From Polaribacter vadi (GTDB taxonomy: Bacteria; Bacteroidota; Bacteroidia; Flavobacteriales; Flavobacteriaceae), in the NCBI RefSeq assembly GCF_001761365.1, contig NZ_CP017477.1:2966001-3030000 (forward strand): 64,000 nt of DNA, read 5' to 3'. The notes below the pieces were generated by a model. That model worked only from the letters and a program-made list of their open reading frames with translations, was not told the DNA's origin and did not search any database. Every line of letters starts with the position of its first letter. Position 1 is the stretch's first letter. Of this stretch, positions 1 through 8,977 are shown piece by piece. Both the position numbers and the translations under genes were made by a program.

Positions 1-829
1 CGCCAAAAAGTTTGTAAGGACCTTGGTTGCCTTCTACACCCACAAATTTAAAATTATTGAATTTACCTCTTACAATTGCACCTGAAGCTGCAACTTTTAG
101 GTTATCGTTAATATTGGCTTCAACCTCTAAACCAGAAACCTGTTTTTGAAAAGGTAAAAAGTAAGTTTCTGTGTTTTTAAGCGATAAATCTCCTGCTTTT
201 ACGCGCCAATTATCTGTGAACATTTCAATAAAAATTCGATCAAAATTAGATAAGTTTTGAGAAACTCCATTTTCTTGAATAGGAATATTAGTATCAAAAA
301 TATTCGCTCTTAAGGTTACGTTTTGTGAGAGTTTTCCAGAAATTTCTAAATCTAAAGCAGAATTTGTAACCGCATTTTGGTTATTTCCAGAAGTAATTCC
401 TCTAGAGATAAAACCTCTGGTTTGCAAACCGTCAAAAAGTTTAAGGTCGGCTGCTTTTTTATTGGTAGTTAAACTGTATAATTGTCCTTGGTTTGTATTG
501 CTTTGTAAAATTAATTTTTCATCAAAAGGACTATAAATTTTGGTGATAAAATATGGAATTCTAAAATACTCAACAGTAATTTTTGAATATTTTTTTGAGT
601 TGATAATTAAAACAGCGTTGCTAAAATCTATTTGATACTCTAAAGCAGGAATATTGTTTTTCAGGCTATCTAAAATTTTAAATTTCTGAGGATTGATAGC
701 AACAGAGTCAATTTGAATGGTATCTTTTTTTATGTCAATATTTCTTTTTCTAAAATCTGTAGATATTGTTTGCGATTGGATAGCATATCCAACAAAAAGC
801 AAACCGAAAAAAAGATATTTTTTAAACAT
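1..829 (-). CDS. N-terminal part of an outer-membrane-type protein (runs off left edge)
   Basis: An open frame begins at the ATG at 829-827 and stays open to base 1 (276 codons visible). It starts with a signal peptide (MFKKYLFFGLLFVGYAIQSQ). The rest is rich in alternating hydrophobic/polar stretches (for example residues around DLEISGKLSQNVTLRANIFD and FDRIFIEMFTDNWRVKAGD), the pattern of a large beta-barrel or beta-solenoid envelope protein. I do not recognise a named family; similar long secreted proteins of unknown role are common in Flavobacteriaceae. The C-terminus lies outside the window, so a T9SS sorting domain or barrel end cannot be checked. It is transcribed leftwards, away from the repair gene at 888-1385. 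Confidence 0.75.
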   Translation of the reverse strand, partial: MFKKYLFFGLLFVGYAIQSQTISTDFRKRNIDIKKDTIQIDSVAINPQKFKILDSLKNNIPALEYQIDFSNAVLIINSKKYSKITVEYFRIPYFITKIYSPFDEKLILQSNTNQGQLYSLTTNKKAADLKLFDGLQTRGFISRGITSGNNQNAVTNSALDLEISGKLSQNVTLRANIFDTNIPIQENGVSQNLSNFDRIFIEMFTDNWRVKAGDLSLKNTETYFLPFQKQVSGLEVEANINDNLKVAASGAIVRGKFNNFKFVGVEGNQGPYKLFG

Positions 830-887
830 ATAAGACAATATGTACTGAACGTAAAAATATGTTTTTTATGTTTTAGCAGCGCAAAAT

Positions 888-1385
888 TTAAAAAAGAGAT
901 TGTTGTTTTACAGGATTTTCATGATTTAGCAACCATTGTTTGCGCCAAATGCCACCTGCATAACCTGTCAAAGAACCATCAGAACCAATTACTCTATGGC
1001 AAGGAATTACAATCCAAAGTGGGTTTTTACCATTGGCAGTTGCTACAGCTCTTATGGCTTTTACATCGCCCAAAGATTTGCTTTGTGCTAAATAATTGGT
1101 TGTTTTTCCGTATTTAATTTTTAGTAAAGATTTCCAAACTTTTAGTTGAAATTTAGTTCCTTTTGGATTTACTGTTAAATTAAAACTTTCTCTTTTACCT
1201 TTAAAATATTCATCTAATTGGACAACACATTCTTGCAAACATTCAGGAACTGATGCATTGAATGCTTCTTCAGAAATGGTACCATCATCTAAAACAGATA
1301 CAGATTGAATTCCGTTAAAATCGCCAACAATTTTTGCGATTCCTATAGGTGTTTGTTGATATGTGGTTTGTACAATTTCTGCCAC
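888..1385 (-). CDS. ogt: Methylated-DNA--[protein]-cysteine S-methyltransferase
   Basis: This is a suicide DNA repair protein that moves the alkyl group from O6-alkylguanine (and O4-alkylthymine) to its own cysteine. The active-site motif IPCHRVIG is present with the acceptor Cys at residue 129, preceded by the DNA-binding helix (KAIRAVATANGKNP). At 165 residues it has the usual length of the Ogt/MGMT single-enzyme form without an Ada domain. The start is GTG at 1385; no in-frame ATG precedes the conserved N-terminal domain. It is followed downstream by an outer-membrane-type gene on the same strand, with 58 bases between them. Confidence 0.93.
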   Translation of the reverse strand: MAEIVQTTYQQTPIGIAKIVGDFNGIQSVSVLDDGTISEEAFNASVPECLQECVVQLDEYFKGKRESFNLTVNPKGTKFQLKVWKSLLKIKYGKTTNYLAQSKSLGDVKAIRAVATANGKNPLWIVIPCHRVIGSDGSLTGYAGGIWRKQWLLNHENPVKQQSLF

Positions 1386-1429
1386 GAATTCACGAATTTT
1401 GAATTGAAGTTCTTTTGAAAAGTATAAAA

Positions 1430-2194
1430 TTAAATTCCAAAAATATCTTTAGAATTTTGAGTTGTAATTTCTGCAATTTCATCAAAAGACAGCTTATAAA
1501 TGTCTACTAATTTATCAATTACTTTAGTAATATAGGAAGATTCGTTTCTTTTTCCTCTAAAAGGTGTTGGCGCTAAATAAGGTGAATCTGTTTCTAAAAC
1601 GATGTGTTTAATATCAATTTCATTTAAAAACTGATCGATTTTGCCATTTTTAAAAGTAGCAACTCCCCCAATTCCTAATTTCATGTTGTAAGAAATGGCT
1701 TGTTTTGCTTGCGTTAAAGTTCCAGTAAAACAATGAAAAATCCCTCTTAAATCGTCACTTTTTTCAGTTTCTAAGATTTCAAAAATCTCATCAAATGCAT
1801 CTCTACAATGAATTACAATTGGTAGTTTTTTTTCTTTTGCCCATTTTATTTGTGTTCTAAAAGCTTCTTGTTGTTGAGGTAAATAACTCTTATCCCAATA
1901 TAAATCGATACCAATTTCGCCAATTGCATAGAAATCTCTTTTGTCAATCCATTCTTTTACATGTGCCAATTCTTCTAAATAATTTTCTTTAACAGATGTT
2001 GGATGCAAACCCATCATTAAAAACACATCATTAGGATTTTCTTTTTCCAAAGAAAGCATACTTTTTGTGTAGGTAGAATCGATTGCAGGAATAAAAAAAC
2101 GAGAAACCCCAGCATCTTTTGCACGTTGAATCATGGCATTTCTATCATCATTAAATTGATCTGAATATAAATGAGTGTGTGTATCTGTAATCAT
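1430..2194 (-). CDS. TatD family metal-dependent hydrolase (DNase)
   Basis: This is a TIM-barrel metallohydrolase of the TatD/YcfH family (3'-5' exodeoxyribonuclease activity in characterised members, cytoplasmic). Metal-ligand motifs are visible in order: THTHLY near the N-terminus (residues 4-9), GEIGID near 92, VIHCRDA near 127, FHCFTG near 154, and ETDSPYLAP near 201. The length of 254 is normal. It lies 44 bases upstream of the MGMT gene on the same strand, so the two may be co-transcribed. It is divergent from the helicase at 2328. Confidence 0.92.
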   Translation of the reverse strand: MITDTHTHLYSDQFNDDRNAMIQRAKDAGVSRFFIPAIDSTYTKSMLSLEKENPNDVFLMMGLHPTSVKENYLEELAHVKEWIDKRDFYAIGEIGIDLYWDKSYLPQQQEAFRTQIKWAKEKKLPIVIHCRDAFDEIFEILETEKSDDLRGIFHCFTGTLTQAKQAISYNMKLGIGGVATFKNGKIDQFLNEIDIKHIVLETDSPYLAPTPFRGKRNESSYITKVIDKLVDIYKLSFDEIAEITTQNSKDIFGI

Positions 2195-2304
2195 TAAGTA
2201 GAATTATTTTCTAGTTGCAAAACTACTAAATACTTTATAAAATTAGGTTTCTGAATGCTAAACTTTGAACGGCGAACTTTAAACCTTGAACTTGAAACTT
2301 TACG

Positions 2305-2312
2305 TATCTTTG
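2305..2312 (+). promoter_or_regulatory. Bacteroidota -7 promoter box of the helicase gene
   Basis: TATCTTTG is an exact match to the Bacteroidota sigma-A -7 consensus TAnnTTTG, 15 bases before the ATG at 2328. A TTG at 2286-2288 is a possible -33 element with a 16-base spacer. The surrounding DNA (2260-2304) is a run of TTGAAC/CTTTGAA-like words, so the -33 choice is ambiguous. Confidence 0.6.
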
Positions 2313-2327
2313 CATAAAATTTAGAGA

Positions 2328-3680
2328 ATGACTTTTAAAGATTTAGATTTATCAAATCAACTACAATATGCTATTGACGATTTGGGTTTTGAAAACCCAA
2401 CACCCATTCAAGAGCAAGCTTTTTCTGTGGTTAGATCTGGTAAAGATGTTGTAGGAATTGCGCAAACAGGAACAGGGAAAACTTTTGCGTACATGTTGCC
2501 AATTTTACGCGATTTAAAATTTTCTAAACAGCTACATCCAAGAGTTTTGGTTTTAGTACCAACTCGTGAATTGGTTTTACAAGTTGTCGATGAAATAGAA
2601 AAACTATCAAAATATATAAATGTGCGTGTTTTAGGTGTTTATGGAGGAGCCAATATCAACACTCAAAAACAAGCAATTTTACAAGGACAAGATATTATTG
2701 TAGCAACTCCTGGGCGTTTATACGATTTAGGTTTAAGCAATGCTCTGAAGTTAAAATCAATCCAAAAATTGGTGATTGATGAAGTAGATGTCATGTTAGA
2801 TTTAGGTTTTAGATTTCAGTTGATGAACATTTTTGAGATTCTTCCAGAAAGAAGACAAAATGTGTTGTTTTCTGCAACTATGACTGAAGATGTAGATGTT
2901 TTAATTGATGATTTTTTTAAGAATCCAGAGAAAATTTCTGTAGCAGTTAGTGGAACACCATTGGATAATATTGAGCAAGTTTCTTATAATATTCCTAACT
3001 TTTTTACGAAAGTAAACTTGTTGCATCATCTTTTGAGTGATAAAGAAACCTATAATAAAGTACTGATATTTGTTGGTTTTAAAAGAACTGCAGATTATTT
3101 ATTTAAGCAATTAGAAGAGGTTTTTAATGATGAAATGTGTGTAATACATTCCAACAAAACGCAAAATTATAGAATACGATCTATTAAGCAGTTTGATGAA
3201 GGTAAAAACAGAATTTTACTGGCAACAGATGTGATGGCTCGTGGTTTAGATTTTGATAATGTAAGTCATGTTATTAATTTTGATACACCAGAGTTTCCTG
3301 AAAATTATATGCACAGAATTGGTAGAACTGGTCGTGCAGAAAAGGTTGGAAAAACAATTTTATTATCCACAGAAAAAGAGCAAGAATCTAAACTATTAAT
3401 AGAGGCTTTAATGGATTATGAAATTCCAGTTTTGGAGTTGCCAGAAGAAATAGAAATTTCTAAATTACTTACTGAAGATGAGCGACCAAAAGAGGATCAT
3501 GAGCAATCTAAAAATAGAACAAAAGTAGAATATGTGCCTGGAGCTGCTTTTCATGAAAAGAGCGAAAAAAACAGTAAAACGAATCAAGGAGGTTCTTATA
3601 GAAGAGAAATTGCTAAGAAATATAAGAAACCAAAAACTAGAGGGGATAAAAACTACAATAAACATAATAAGAAAAAATAA
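2328..3680 (+). CDS. DEAD-box family ATP-dependent RNA helicase (DEVD variant)
   Basis: This is an RNA helicase of superfamily 2. Motifs run in order: Q motif (TPIQEQA), Walker A AQTGTGKT (residues 45-52), PTREL, TPGR, motif II as DEVD (residues 151-154) instead of DEAD, SAT, ARGLD, and HRIGRTGR. The C-terminal ~70 residues are a lysine/asparagine-rich basic tail of the kind that binds RNA. The 450-residue length fits the RhlE/CsdA-like group; the natural substrate (ribosome assembly or mRNA turnover) cannot be read from sequence. The stop codon overlaps the next start (TAATG), so translation of the downstream gene is probably coupled. Confidence 0.93.
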   Translation: MTFKDLDLSNQLQYAIDDLGFENPTPIQEQAFSVVRSGKDVVGIAQTGTGKTFAYMLPILRDLKFSKQLHPRVLVLVPTRELVLQVVDEIEKLSKYINVRVLGVYGGANINTQKQAILQGQDIIVATPGRLYDLGLSNALKLKSIQKLVIDEVDVMLDLGFRFQLMNIFEILPERRQNVLFSATMTEDVDVLIDDFFKNPEKISVAVSGTPLDNIEQVSYNIPNFFTKVNLLHHLLSDKETYNKVLIFVGFKRTADYLFKQLEEVFNDEMCVIHSNKTQNYRIRSIKQFDEGKNRILLATDVMARGLDFDNVSHVINFDTPEFPENYMHRIGRTGRAEKVGKTILLSTEKEQESKLLIEALMDYEIPVLELPEEIEISKLLTEDERPKEDHEQSKNRTKVEYVPGAAFHEKSEKNSKTNQGGSYRREIAKKYKKPKTRGDKNYNKHNKKK

Positions 3681-4045
3681 TGCAAATTTTAACAGCACAA
3701 GAATTGCATAATTTAGGGATGAATATAGTAGGAGAGAAGCTCGAAAAAATGGGGTACGAATTCCAAGCTATTAATAGTCAGTTAAAAAGACATCCGCAAT
3801 TTGTTTTGTTTAAAAAAGGCGAACCAATCATTTTTGTGTTGGTAAAAGTTACTAATAATATTCAAAATCCAAATAAATACGATACTCTTTGGATGGAAAC
3901 TTTTAAAAACCATGCAAAAAAACAAAATGCTAAAGTGTGGTTTGCAGGTGTAGGAATTGCCAATGCAGGAAGTGTGGAAAATCCGGTTTTTAAAAATCAA
4001 CCTTATTATGTGGCTTTTGAAGATTTTTTGAAGATTTTGGAATAA
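3680..4045 (+). CDS. Conserved flavobacterial protein of unknown function (121 aa)
   Basis: This is a small soluble protein with no signal peptide and no cysteine. It starts inside the stop codon of the helicase gene (TAATG), so the two are one transcript and probably translationally coupled. I recall similar proteins being labelled Na(+)-translocating NADH-quinone reductase subunit F. Nothing here supports that: there are no iron-sulfur cysteines and no FAD/NAD motif, and the length is far too short. The visible alternation of beta and helical segments (FVLFKKGEPIIFVLVKV, then a helix near ETFKNHAKK) would suit a small alpha/beta fold. Function unknown. Confidence 0.8.
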   Translation: MQILTAQELHNLGMNIVGEKLEKMGYEFQAINSQLKRHPQFVLFKKGEPIIFVLVKVTNNIQNPNKYDTLWMETFKNHAKKQNAKVWFAGVGIANAGSVENPVFKNQPYYVAFEDFLKILE

Positions 4046-4120
4046 TATTATCAGATTTATATCACGCCATTTTAATAAATTAGATGAAGCATAAAAAGGC
4101 TCCTTATTTTTTTGAAAAAA

Positions 4121-4138
4121 TAACTTTAGTGAAAGTTA
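4121..4138 (-). terminator. Probable terminator of the GH16 gene
   Basis: A 7-bp stem TAACTTT/AAAGTTA with a 4-base loop is followed on the minus strand by ATTTTTTC. It lies just past the stop of the GH16 gene and before the convergent gene that ends at 4045. Confidence 0.5.
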
Positions 4139-4149
4139 CCTTTTAAACA

Positions 4150-5223
4150 TTATAATTTTATAATCTTTTTAGTAATAATACGACCATTATTTAACGTTGT
4201 TTTTAAAAAATAAACACCTTTTGCGTAGTTCGTAATATCAGCTACTATTGGTAAGTTTGTTTCTGTTTCAAAATCCTTTATTTGTATTACTTTAGATGAA
4301 ATTGCGTTCATTAACTCTATCTTTTGAGCTTTAGAGTTCTTCGCAATTATAATGCTAATTTTATCTTTTGTTGGGTTTGGATAAACAGATATTTCAGGCT
4401 CTAATTTAGCATTTACAAAATCCGTACCTAGAGCTCTTAAGGCTTCTAAAGGTTCAATTTTGAAATAATCGATAACCATTGTATGTTCTCCTGACCATCT
4501 AAAATCACCTGACCAAGGTAAATTTCTGTAACCAATAATTACTTCAGACCAGCCTGTGGCAATATTTGTGTTAAAAGATTCTTGTAAAACATCATCAATA
4601 AAAAAGTCTACTTTATCTTCTCTCCAATCTATAGTATAGGTGTGAAATTCATTGTCAATTAATGATACTTTATTGTTATTCGCATCTATAACTGGTTTTT
4701 GAGAACCTGTAAAAGGTACTTCAGTAAATTCATTGGCATTTCTCCAAGTATTAAATCTAGCATCTGTCCAGCCATTTGGAGGAAAAATATCGTGAGCAGG
4801 AATGCCAGATTGTAAATCTTGAGCTACAACTTCAATATCAACTTCATTAAAAATTGAACCTGTTTGTGTGTACGTAAAAATAAAAGCTGCCAAACCACCA
4901 TCAACTGCAGCACCTTTCATTCTTACTTCGAGTCTGTGGTTTTCTTCAATTCCACCAAAAACGATAGCTTGATAAGGATAGGTTAAATCTGTGTCATTAC
5001 TTTTATCAGCATCTACAGTTATATAAGCATTTCCATCACCAGGAATAAAGGCATCCCAATTGTTTTGAATTGGATGAATATCGTTATAAAAAAGCCAATA
5101 GGAGCCATTTGGTAAGTTATCTGGATAACCTTTTGAATTAAAGTTTTCTATATAAGTTGTTTGACTTATTGCAATTGTGCAAAAGAAAACAGTGATAAAT
5201 ATTGAAATAAATTTAGGCTTCAA
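4150..5223 (-). CDS. Secreted glycoside hydrolase family 16 protein with T9SS type A sorting domain
   Basis: A signal peptide (residues 1-20) is followed by a jelly-roll catalytic domain with the GH16 signature ExDxE, here EVDIE at residues 127-131 (two catalytic glutamates around the aspartate). The last ~75 residues (from VYPNPTKDKISI to the terminal KKIIKL) form a T9SS type A sorting domain, so the enzyme should be exported through the outer membrane. GH16 enzymes cut beta-1,3/1,4-glucans, agar, carrageenan or porphyran; the substrate cannot be fixed here and no polysaccharide utilisation genes flank it. The only start that keeps the signal peptide is a TTG at 5223, because a stop codon lies four codons upstream. 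Confidence 0.85.
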   Translation of the reverse strand: MKPKFISIFITVFFCTIAISQTTYIENFNSKGYPDNLPNGSYWLFYNDIHPIQNNWDAFIPGDGNAYITVDADKSNDTDLTYPYQAIVFGGIEENHRLEVRMKGAAVDGGLAAFIFTYTQTGSIFNEVDIEVVAQDLQSGIPAHDIFPPNGWTDARFNTWRNANEFTEVPFTGSQKPVIDANNNKVSLIDNEFHTYTIDWREDKVDFFIDDVLQESFNTNIATGWSEVIIGYRNLPWSGDFRWSGEHTMVIDYFKIEPLEALRALGTDFVNAKLEPEISVYPNPTKDKISIIIAKNSKAQKIELMNAISSKVIQIKDFETETNLPIVADITNYAKGVYFLKTTLNNGRIITKKIIKL

Positions 5224-5283
5224 AATTTCAAATTAAATATCTTTAAATATAATCAAAAATATTTAAATATTTTATAAGGAATT

Positions 5284-5319
5284 AAAAACCAATTCAATAC
5301 GTGTGTTGAATTGGTTTTT
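5284..5319 (-). terminator. Hairpin terminator after the long PLP enzyme gene
   Basis: Perfect 14-bp arms (AAAAACCAATTCAA and its complement) surround an 8-base loop. The A/T ends give a U-tract on either strand. It lies immediately downstream of the PLP gene, which is read leftwards. Confidence 0.7.
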
Positions 5320-5341
5320 TAAAAGAAATAATGAATAAAAA

Positions 5342-7186
5342 TTAAATACTATTTACAAACTCTAAAAATACTTGTTTATGCAATTCTAAATCTAAATTTC
5401 CAGAAACCGAAGTTCTTACAATATAATCTTTATCGCCTTCTTTTGTGGTTCCTTGAGTAGAGGTTGCAGGAATTGTCCAATAACAACCTTTTAATTGTCC
5501 ATAACTTACACAAAACTTACTTTCGTTTGGTATTTGGGTAATCATTAAGTTGATTAACTTTAAGTTCAATGCTCTTTTATACGTTTCTCTTTCAGCATCT
5601 GTATTTCCTTTTGTTGGTAAATCTAAAGAAAAAACAGAAGGTGTAAAGCTCTGATTAGCCAATTCTTCTGAAACAAAATTAATTTTTGCTTCTGGTAATT
5701 TTTCTTGAATAAAGGTTACAAATTCACGTGTATTTTTATACGCGTCTGCAATTCTTTGGTTCATAGAAGGCAATTGTTCAGCTAATATTTCCATTTGATG
5801 ATGGGTAGCTTCATTATCACAAAGTTGTAAATGAATGGCTATTTTTTCCATCAATCTTGTGGTTTTGTCATTTCCAACACAATAACCAGCAGTACATTTT
5901 CCACCACTTGGAAATTTAGAACCACTTGCGTAAGAAATCGTTTTAACTTCCGATAAAATTTCGCCTTCACCTAAAAAATGAACATTTGGGCAAAAAGTTT
6001 GATCTAAAATAAAAACAGGTTCTATGGCATTTTTACCATTTTTTGTGATGCGTTTTTTACTTAAAACGTTTTTTAAATCGATCAAATTTGGTACTTCAAC
6101 TCTTGGATTTGTTGGTATTTCTGCAATAATAAAAGGGACTGCATCTTCAGTTGCTATTTTGGTTAAAACAGTTTCTATACTTTGCACCATGTCATTATTT
6201 CCATCAACAGGTAAATCTACTATTTCCACATTTTTAAGGCAAGCAGCAACACGTCTTGCTTGGTCGTTTGTGCCTCCATAACAATTTGGTGGCACAATAA
6301 ATTTAATTGCTTTTTCTGGATAATTTTCTTGTGCATCATGAATTAAACCCATCATAATTGCATATTGAATGGATAAACCACTTGAAGCTACCAAAGGATT
6401 TATAGTTGTTCCAGTGATTTCTTTGATCGATTCTAGTACAATTTTCTTGTTATTTAAAACATCAATTTTTGGAGTATCAATAGCATTATGATTTACTAAA
6501 GATTGCAAAGCAAGTAAAGAATTAGAAGGCGTCATTGCAATCGTTTCTCTTCTTCTTACGTGTTGAATGTCAGAAATATACTGTTCGTTTTCTTTTCCAT
6601 TGATGAATAAAATACTTCCTAAATCTTTATTTAAATTGATAAAGAAATCAATAGCTTTCTGATCATCAAAAGAAAAAATATTTTTTGTTGATGAGATAAA
6701 AATAGTACTTCCGTCAAATTTTGGAACGCTATTTATAGCCTCAATTTTTTGCATTTCAAAATTGTAACCATAAATTTCTCTGATGATTTTTGCATCAAAA
6801 AAACTAGCTATTTCATCAGTATATAATATTTGCGTTTTTTTATTTTCTAGTAAATTAGTTCTTAAAATTGCTAAAATAGGAATCGTTTTAGATGAAAAAC
6901 TAATTACATTTTCTGCTTTTGTGTTATTTAAATTGGCAATTGCCCATTCTAAAACACAAGATAAAGGATGTCCTAAACGAATATAATCGTAAGCTGTTGG
7001 TAAATTTGTAAGCGCAGAAATTTCTGAATTATTCTCTTTAAATAATTCTTCAAATTGATTTAAAAAATCGGTTTTAGCCAATTCTTCATTATATATATCT
7101 AGTCTGTGTGTAGTTAAATTTAGCCAATCTTTTGGCATATTTTCTAATACATTTTTTATGTAATTCAGCATCTTATTTTCTTGCAT
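5342..7186 (-). CDS. Long PLP-dependent transferase of the Cys/Met-metabolism type
   Basis: This is a fold-type I pyridoxal-phosphate enzyme. The cofactor lysine is probably in ASGSKFPSGGK, preceded by a sheet ending in the aspartate of FILDQTFCPN. The region NPLVASSGLS to PPNCYGGTNDQ resembles the phosphate-binding loop of cystathionine gamma-synthase-like enzymes. At ~614 residues it is about 200 longer than typical MetB/MetC, with an extra N-terminal domain of ~200 residues lacking catalytic motifs. Substrate unknown; gamma-elimination/replacement of a homoserine or cysteine derivative is an inference. I chose ATG 7186 over a TTG at 7195; ATG 7171 is also possible. Confidence 0.75.
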   Translation of the reverse strand: MQENKMLNYIKNVLENMPKDWLNLTTHRLDIYNEELAKTDFLNQFEELFKENNSEISALTNLPTAYDYIRLGHPLSCVLEWAIANLNNTKAENVISFSSKTIPILAILRTNLLENKKTQILYTDEIASFFDAKIIREIYGYNFEMQKIEAINSVPKFDGSTIFISSTKNIFSFDDQKAIDFFINLNKDLGSILFINGKENEQYISDIQHVRRRETIAMTPSNSLLALQSLVNHNAIDTPKIDVLNNKKIVLESIKEITGTTINPLVASSGLSIQYAIMMGLIHDAQENYPEKAIKFIVPPNCYGGTNDQARRVAACLKNVEIVDLPVDGNNDMVQSIETVLTKIATEDAVPFIIAEIPTNPRVEVPNLIDLKNVLSKKRITKNGKNAIEPVFILDQTFCPNVHFLGEGEILSEVKTISYASGSKFPSGGKCTAGYCVGNDKTTRLMEKIAIHLQLCDNEATHHQMEILAEQLPSMNQRIADAYKNTREFVTFIQEKLPEAKINFVSEELANQSFTPSVFSLDLPTKGNTDAERETYKRALNLKLINLMITQIPNESKFCVSYGQLKGCYWTIPATSTQGTTKEGDKDYIVRTSVSGNLDLELHKQVFLEFVNSI

Positions 7187-7209
7187 AATTCTCAATTTCT
7201 AATAAGATT

Positions 7210-7217
7210 CAAAGATA
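7210..7217 (-). promoter_or_regulatory. -7 promoter box of the long PLP enzyme gene
   Basis: On the minus strand this reads TATCTTTG, an exact TAnnTTTG match, 23 bases before the chosen ATG at 7186. No good TTG stands at the usual -33 distance. Confidence 0.5.
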
Positions 7218-7289
7218 CAATAACTAGATTTTCTCTAATTTATAAAGAAGTTAAATATTACTTATTTAATTTTAATAAAGTATACATAA

Positions 7290-7321
7290 AAACAGCCATT
7301 CGTTTTACAAAATGGCTGTTT
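7290..7321 (-). terminator. Terminator of the sigma/anti-sigma/DUF4097 operon
   Basis: Perfect 11-bp arms (AAACAGCCATT and its complement) enclose a 10-base loop, 20 bases beyond the last stop of the operon. On the minus strand the right end runs into TTTTTATG. Confidence 0.75.
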
Positions 7322-7341
7322 AAGAACTAATTCAAATTATT

Positions 7342-8076
7342 TTAAATTTTACGCAAATAAATATCTCCACTAATTGTATCTAATCTTAAAAACGCGGTTC
7401 CTTTACTAATTGTTGTCACTATTTTGGAACCAAACCCATGCTTTTTATTTTTATCAAAATCGATGTCCAAATCTGAGTAAACACCACCAGTTAAAGTTTT
7501 GGCTTCTAATTTTGCATCAGAAACATAAATATCAATATCGCCACTAATTGTTTTTAAGTGCATATCTTTAGAGTGCTTTTTTACAGTAATATTTCCGCTG
7601 ATTAAATCTAATTTTAAGATTCCAACATACGTTTCAGCTTCTACATCACCAGAAATACTTTTTACTTTTAGCTGCATATTTTCTGGCACATAAATCACGT
7701 AATTCACTATATTACTATGGCTTTCTTTGTAATTTGTGTTCTTTTTTTTATCATCTTCATCATCACAATTTGAAGTATAGTAACTTCTATATTTTTTAAA
7801 ATAATCTCCATAATCTGATGTTACTTTATAAGTTCCGCCAATTTTATCAGCTTTTAAAGAAAAATAATCATTGTGTTCATTATCATCTAAATTTACTGTG
7901 GCTTCCACAGAAATTTCATTTTTATTCCAATTTTTGATGATAATATTGTTGGCGAATTTTAGATTTACATAAACATCTTTAATATCTTTTGATGTTGTGT
8001 TTTCTGTTACTTTTTTTTGCGCAGTTAGGTTGTTAAAAGACAATAACAAGCCTATGAATAAGAATAAACTTTTCAT
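7342..8076 (-). CDS. DUF4097 family beta-helix (adhesin-like) protein, second copy
   Basis: A signal peptide (residues 1-19) is followed by a repeating pattern typical of DUF4097: short strands with GD turns such as SISGDVEAETYVGIL, LISGNITVKK and TISGDIDIYVSD, ending in DTISGDIYLRKI. These repeats predict a right-handed beta-solenoid facing the periplasm or cell surface. It is the last gene of an operon with an ECF sigma factor and its anti-sigma factor, 42 bases after its paralogue. In this family the role is generally unknown; the context suggests the product is a target or sensor partner of the envelope-stress sigma factor. Confidence 0.85.
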   Translation of the reverse strand: MKSLFLFIGLLLSFNNLTAQKKVTENTTSKDIKDVYVNLKFANNIIIKNWNKNEISVEATVNLDDNEHNDYFSLKADKIGGTYKVTSDYGDYFKKYRSYYTSNCDDEDDKKKNTNYKESHSNIVNYVIYVPENMQLKVKSISGDVEAETYVGILKLDLISGNITVKKHSKDMHLKTISGDIDIYVSDAKLEAKTLTGGVYSDLDIDFDKNKKHGFGSKIVTTISKGTAFLRLDTISGDIYLRKI

Positions 8077-8118
8077 TTTTAAGATTTTTAAATTAATGTA
8101 AATTAGTTTGCAGTCGTT

Positions 8119-8961
8119 TTATTTTTTTCTCAAGTAAATATTCCCCATAGAAGATTTTATGTAGATTTTTACACCACCATTATTTAGTTTAGAAACAATA
8201 CTTTTTCTGCCACTAACATTTGGCATTCCTTTTTTCTCTGGCATTTTAAAATCGAAATTTGTGTAGACAGTTCCTTGCGTTTTTAATTCTAAATCTGCAT
8301 TTGTATTTGCAGGAATTGCAATATCAATTTCAGAAACAGAACTGCTAATGGTAATTGGCGATTTTTGGCTTACTTTATCAAAATCGATATCAATTTTACC
8401 AACGCTTGTATTTGCAGTAATTGGGCCTGTAACATTTTTCATTTGTATGCTACCAACATTGGTTTCAGCTTCAACTTCGCCAGTAAAACCCTCCATATAA
8501 ATGGAACCCATATTTCCTCCATTTACAGAAATGTTAATGTTTTTTGGCAATTTTATATACATTCCTCTTCGATGTAAATAAGATTTTAAATCTGAAACAA
8601 ATAAAGTTGTTCCTTCTTTAGAGATTGATAATCCATAACCATTTGTATCGTCTTTTCCTCCAGGATAAACTGCTGTTAAGCCTTTTCTTTTATCATCTTT
8701 TGAGTTTGATTTTGAATGTGAGTTGGGAAAATGATCTGCATGATTGTCATCATCACAACTATCACAATCTTCATCTTTGTGAGTATGGTTATTGCTTTTT
8801 TCTGAAATAATTAATTCTTGAGTTGTACCAATTTCAATTCTTATAGTAGTGTCTGAAGTTAAAACCACTTTTTGGATGCCAGATAATGAATATTTAAAAT
8901 CTTTTTTTTGAGCAGATATTATTGTGCTAAAAAATAATAATAAGATGACTATTTTTTTCAT
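8119..8961 (-). CDS. DUF4097 family beta-helix (adhesin-like) protein, first copy
   Basis: A signal peptide (residues 1-17) is followed by a His/Asp/Cys-rich insert around residues 57-90 (HTHKDEDCDSCDDDNHADH), which could bind metal ions. The C-terminal half has solenoid repeats (GSIYMEGFTGEVEAETNVG, GSIQMKNVTGPI, MGNIYLRKK). The ending GNIYLRKK mirrors the GDIYLRKI ending of the next gene, so the two are tandem paralogues. It sits 16 bases after the anti-sigma gene, which indicates one transcript. The metal-binding idea is inference from composition only. Confidence 0.85.
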   Translation of the reverse strand: MKKIVILLLFFSTIISAQKKDFKYSLSGIQKVVLTSDTTIRIEIGTTQELIISEKSNNHTHKDEDCDSCDDDNHADHFPNSHSKSNSKDDKRKGLTAVYPGGKDDTNGYGLSISKEGTTLFVSDLKSYLHRRGMYIKLPKNINISVNGGNMGSIYMEGFTGEVEAETNVGSIQMKNVTGPITANTSVGKIDIDFDKVSQKSPITISSSVSEIDIAIPANTNADLELKTQGTVYTNFDFKMPEKKGMPNVSGRKSIVSKLNNGGVKIYIKSSMGNIYLRKK

Positions 8962-8977
8962 AATTTCTAAATTTCTT

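Noticed and set aside
713..1117. 134-residue open frame on the plus strand
   Set aside because: It lies antisense to the start of the truncated envelope gene and to the MGMT gene, has no family resemblance, and is a shadow of those frames.
3680..4045. NADH-quinone reductase subunit F annotation
   Set aside because: The protein has no cysteine, no 2Fe-2S or FAD motif and is far too short, so the name is not supported.
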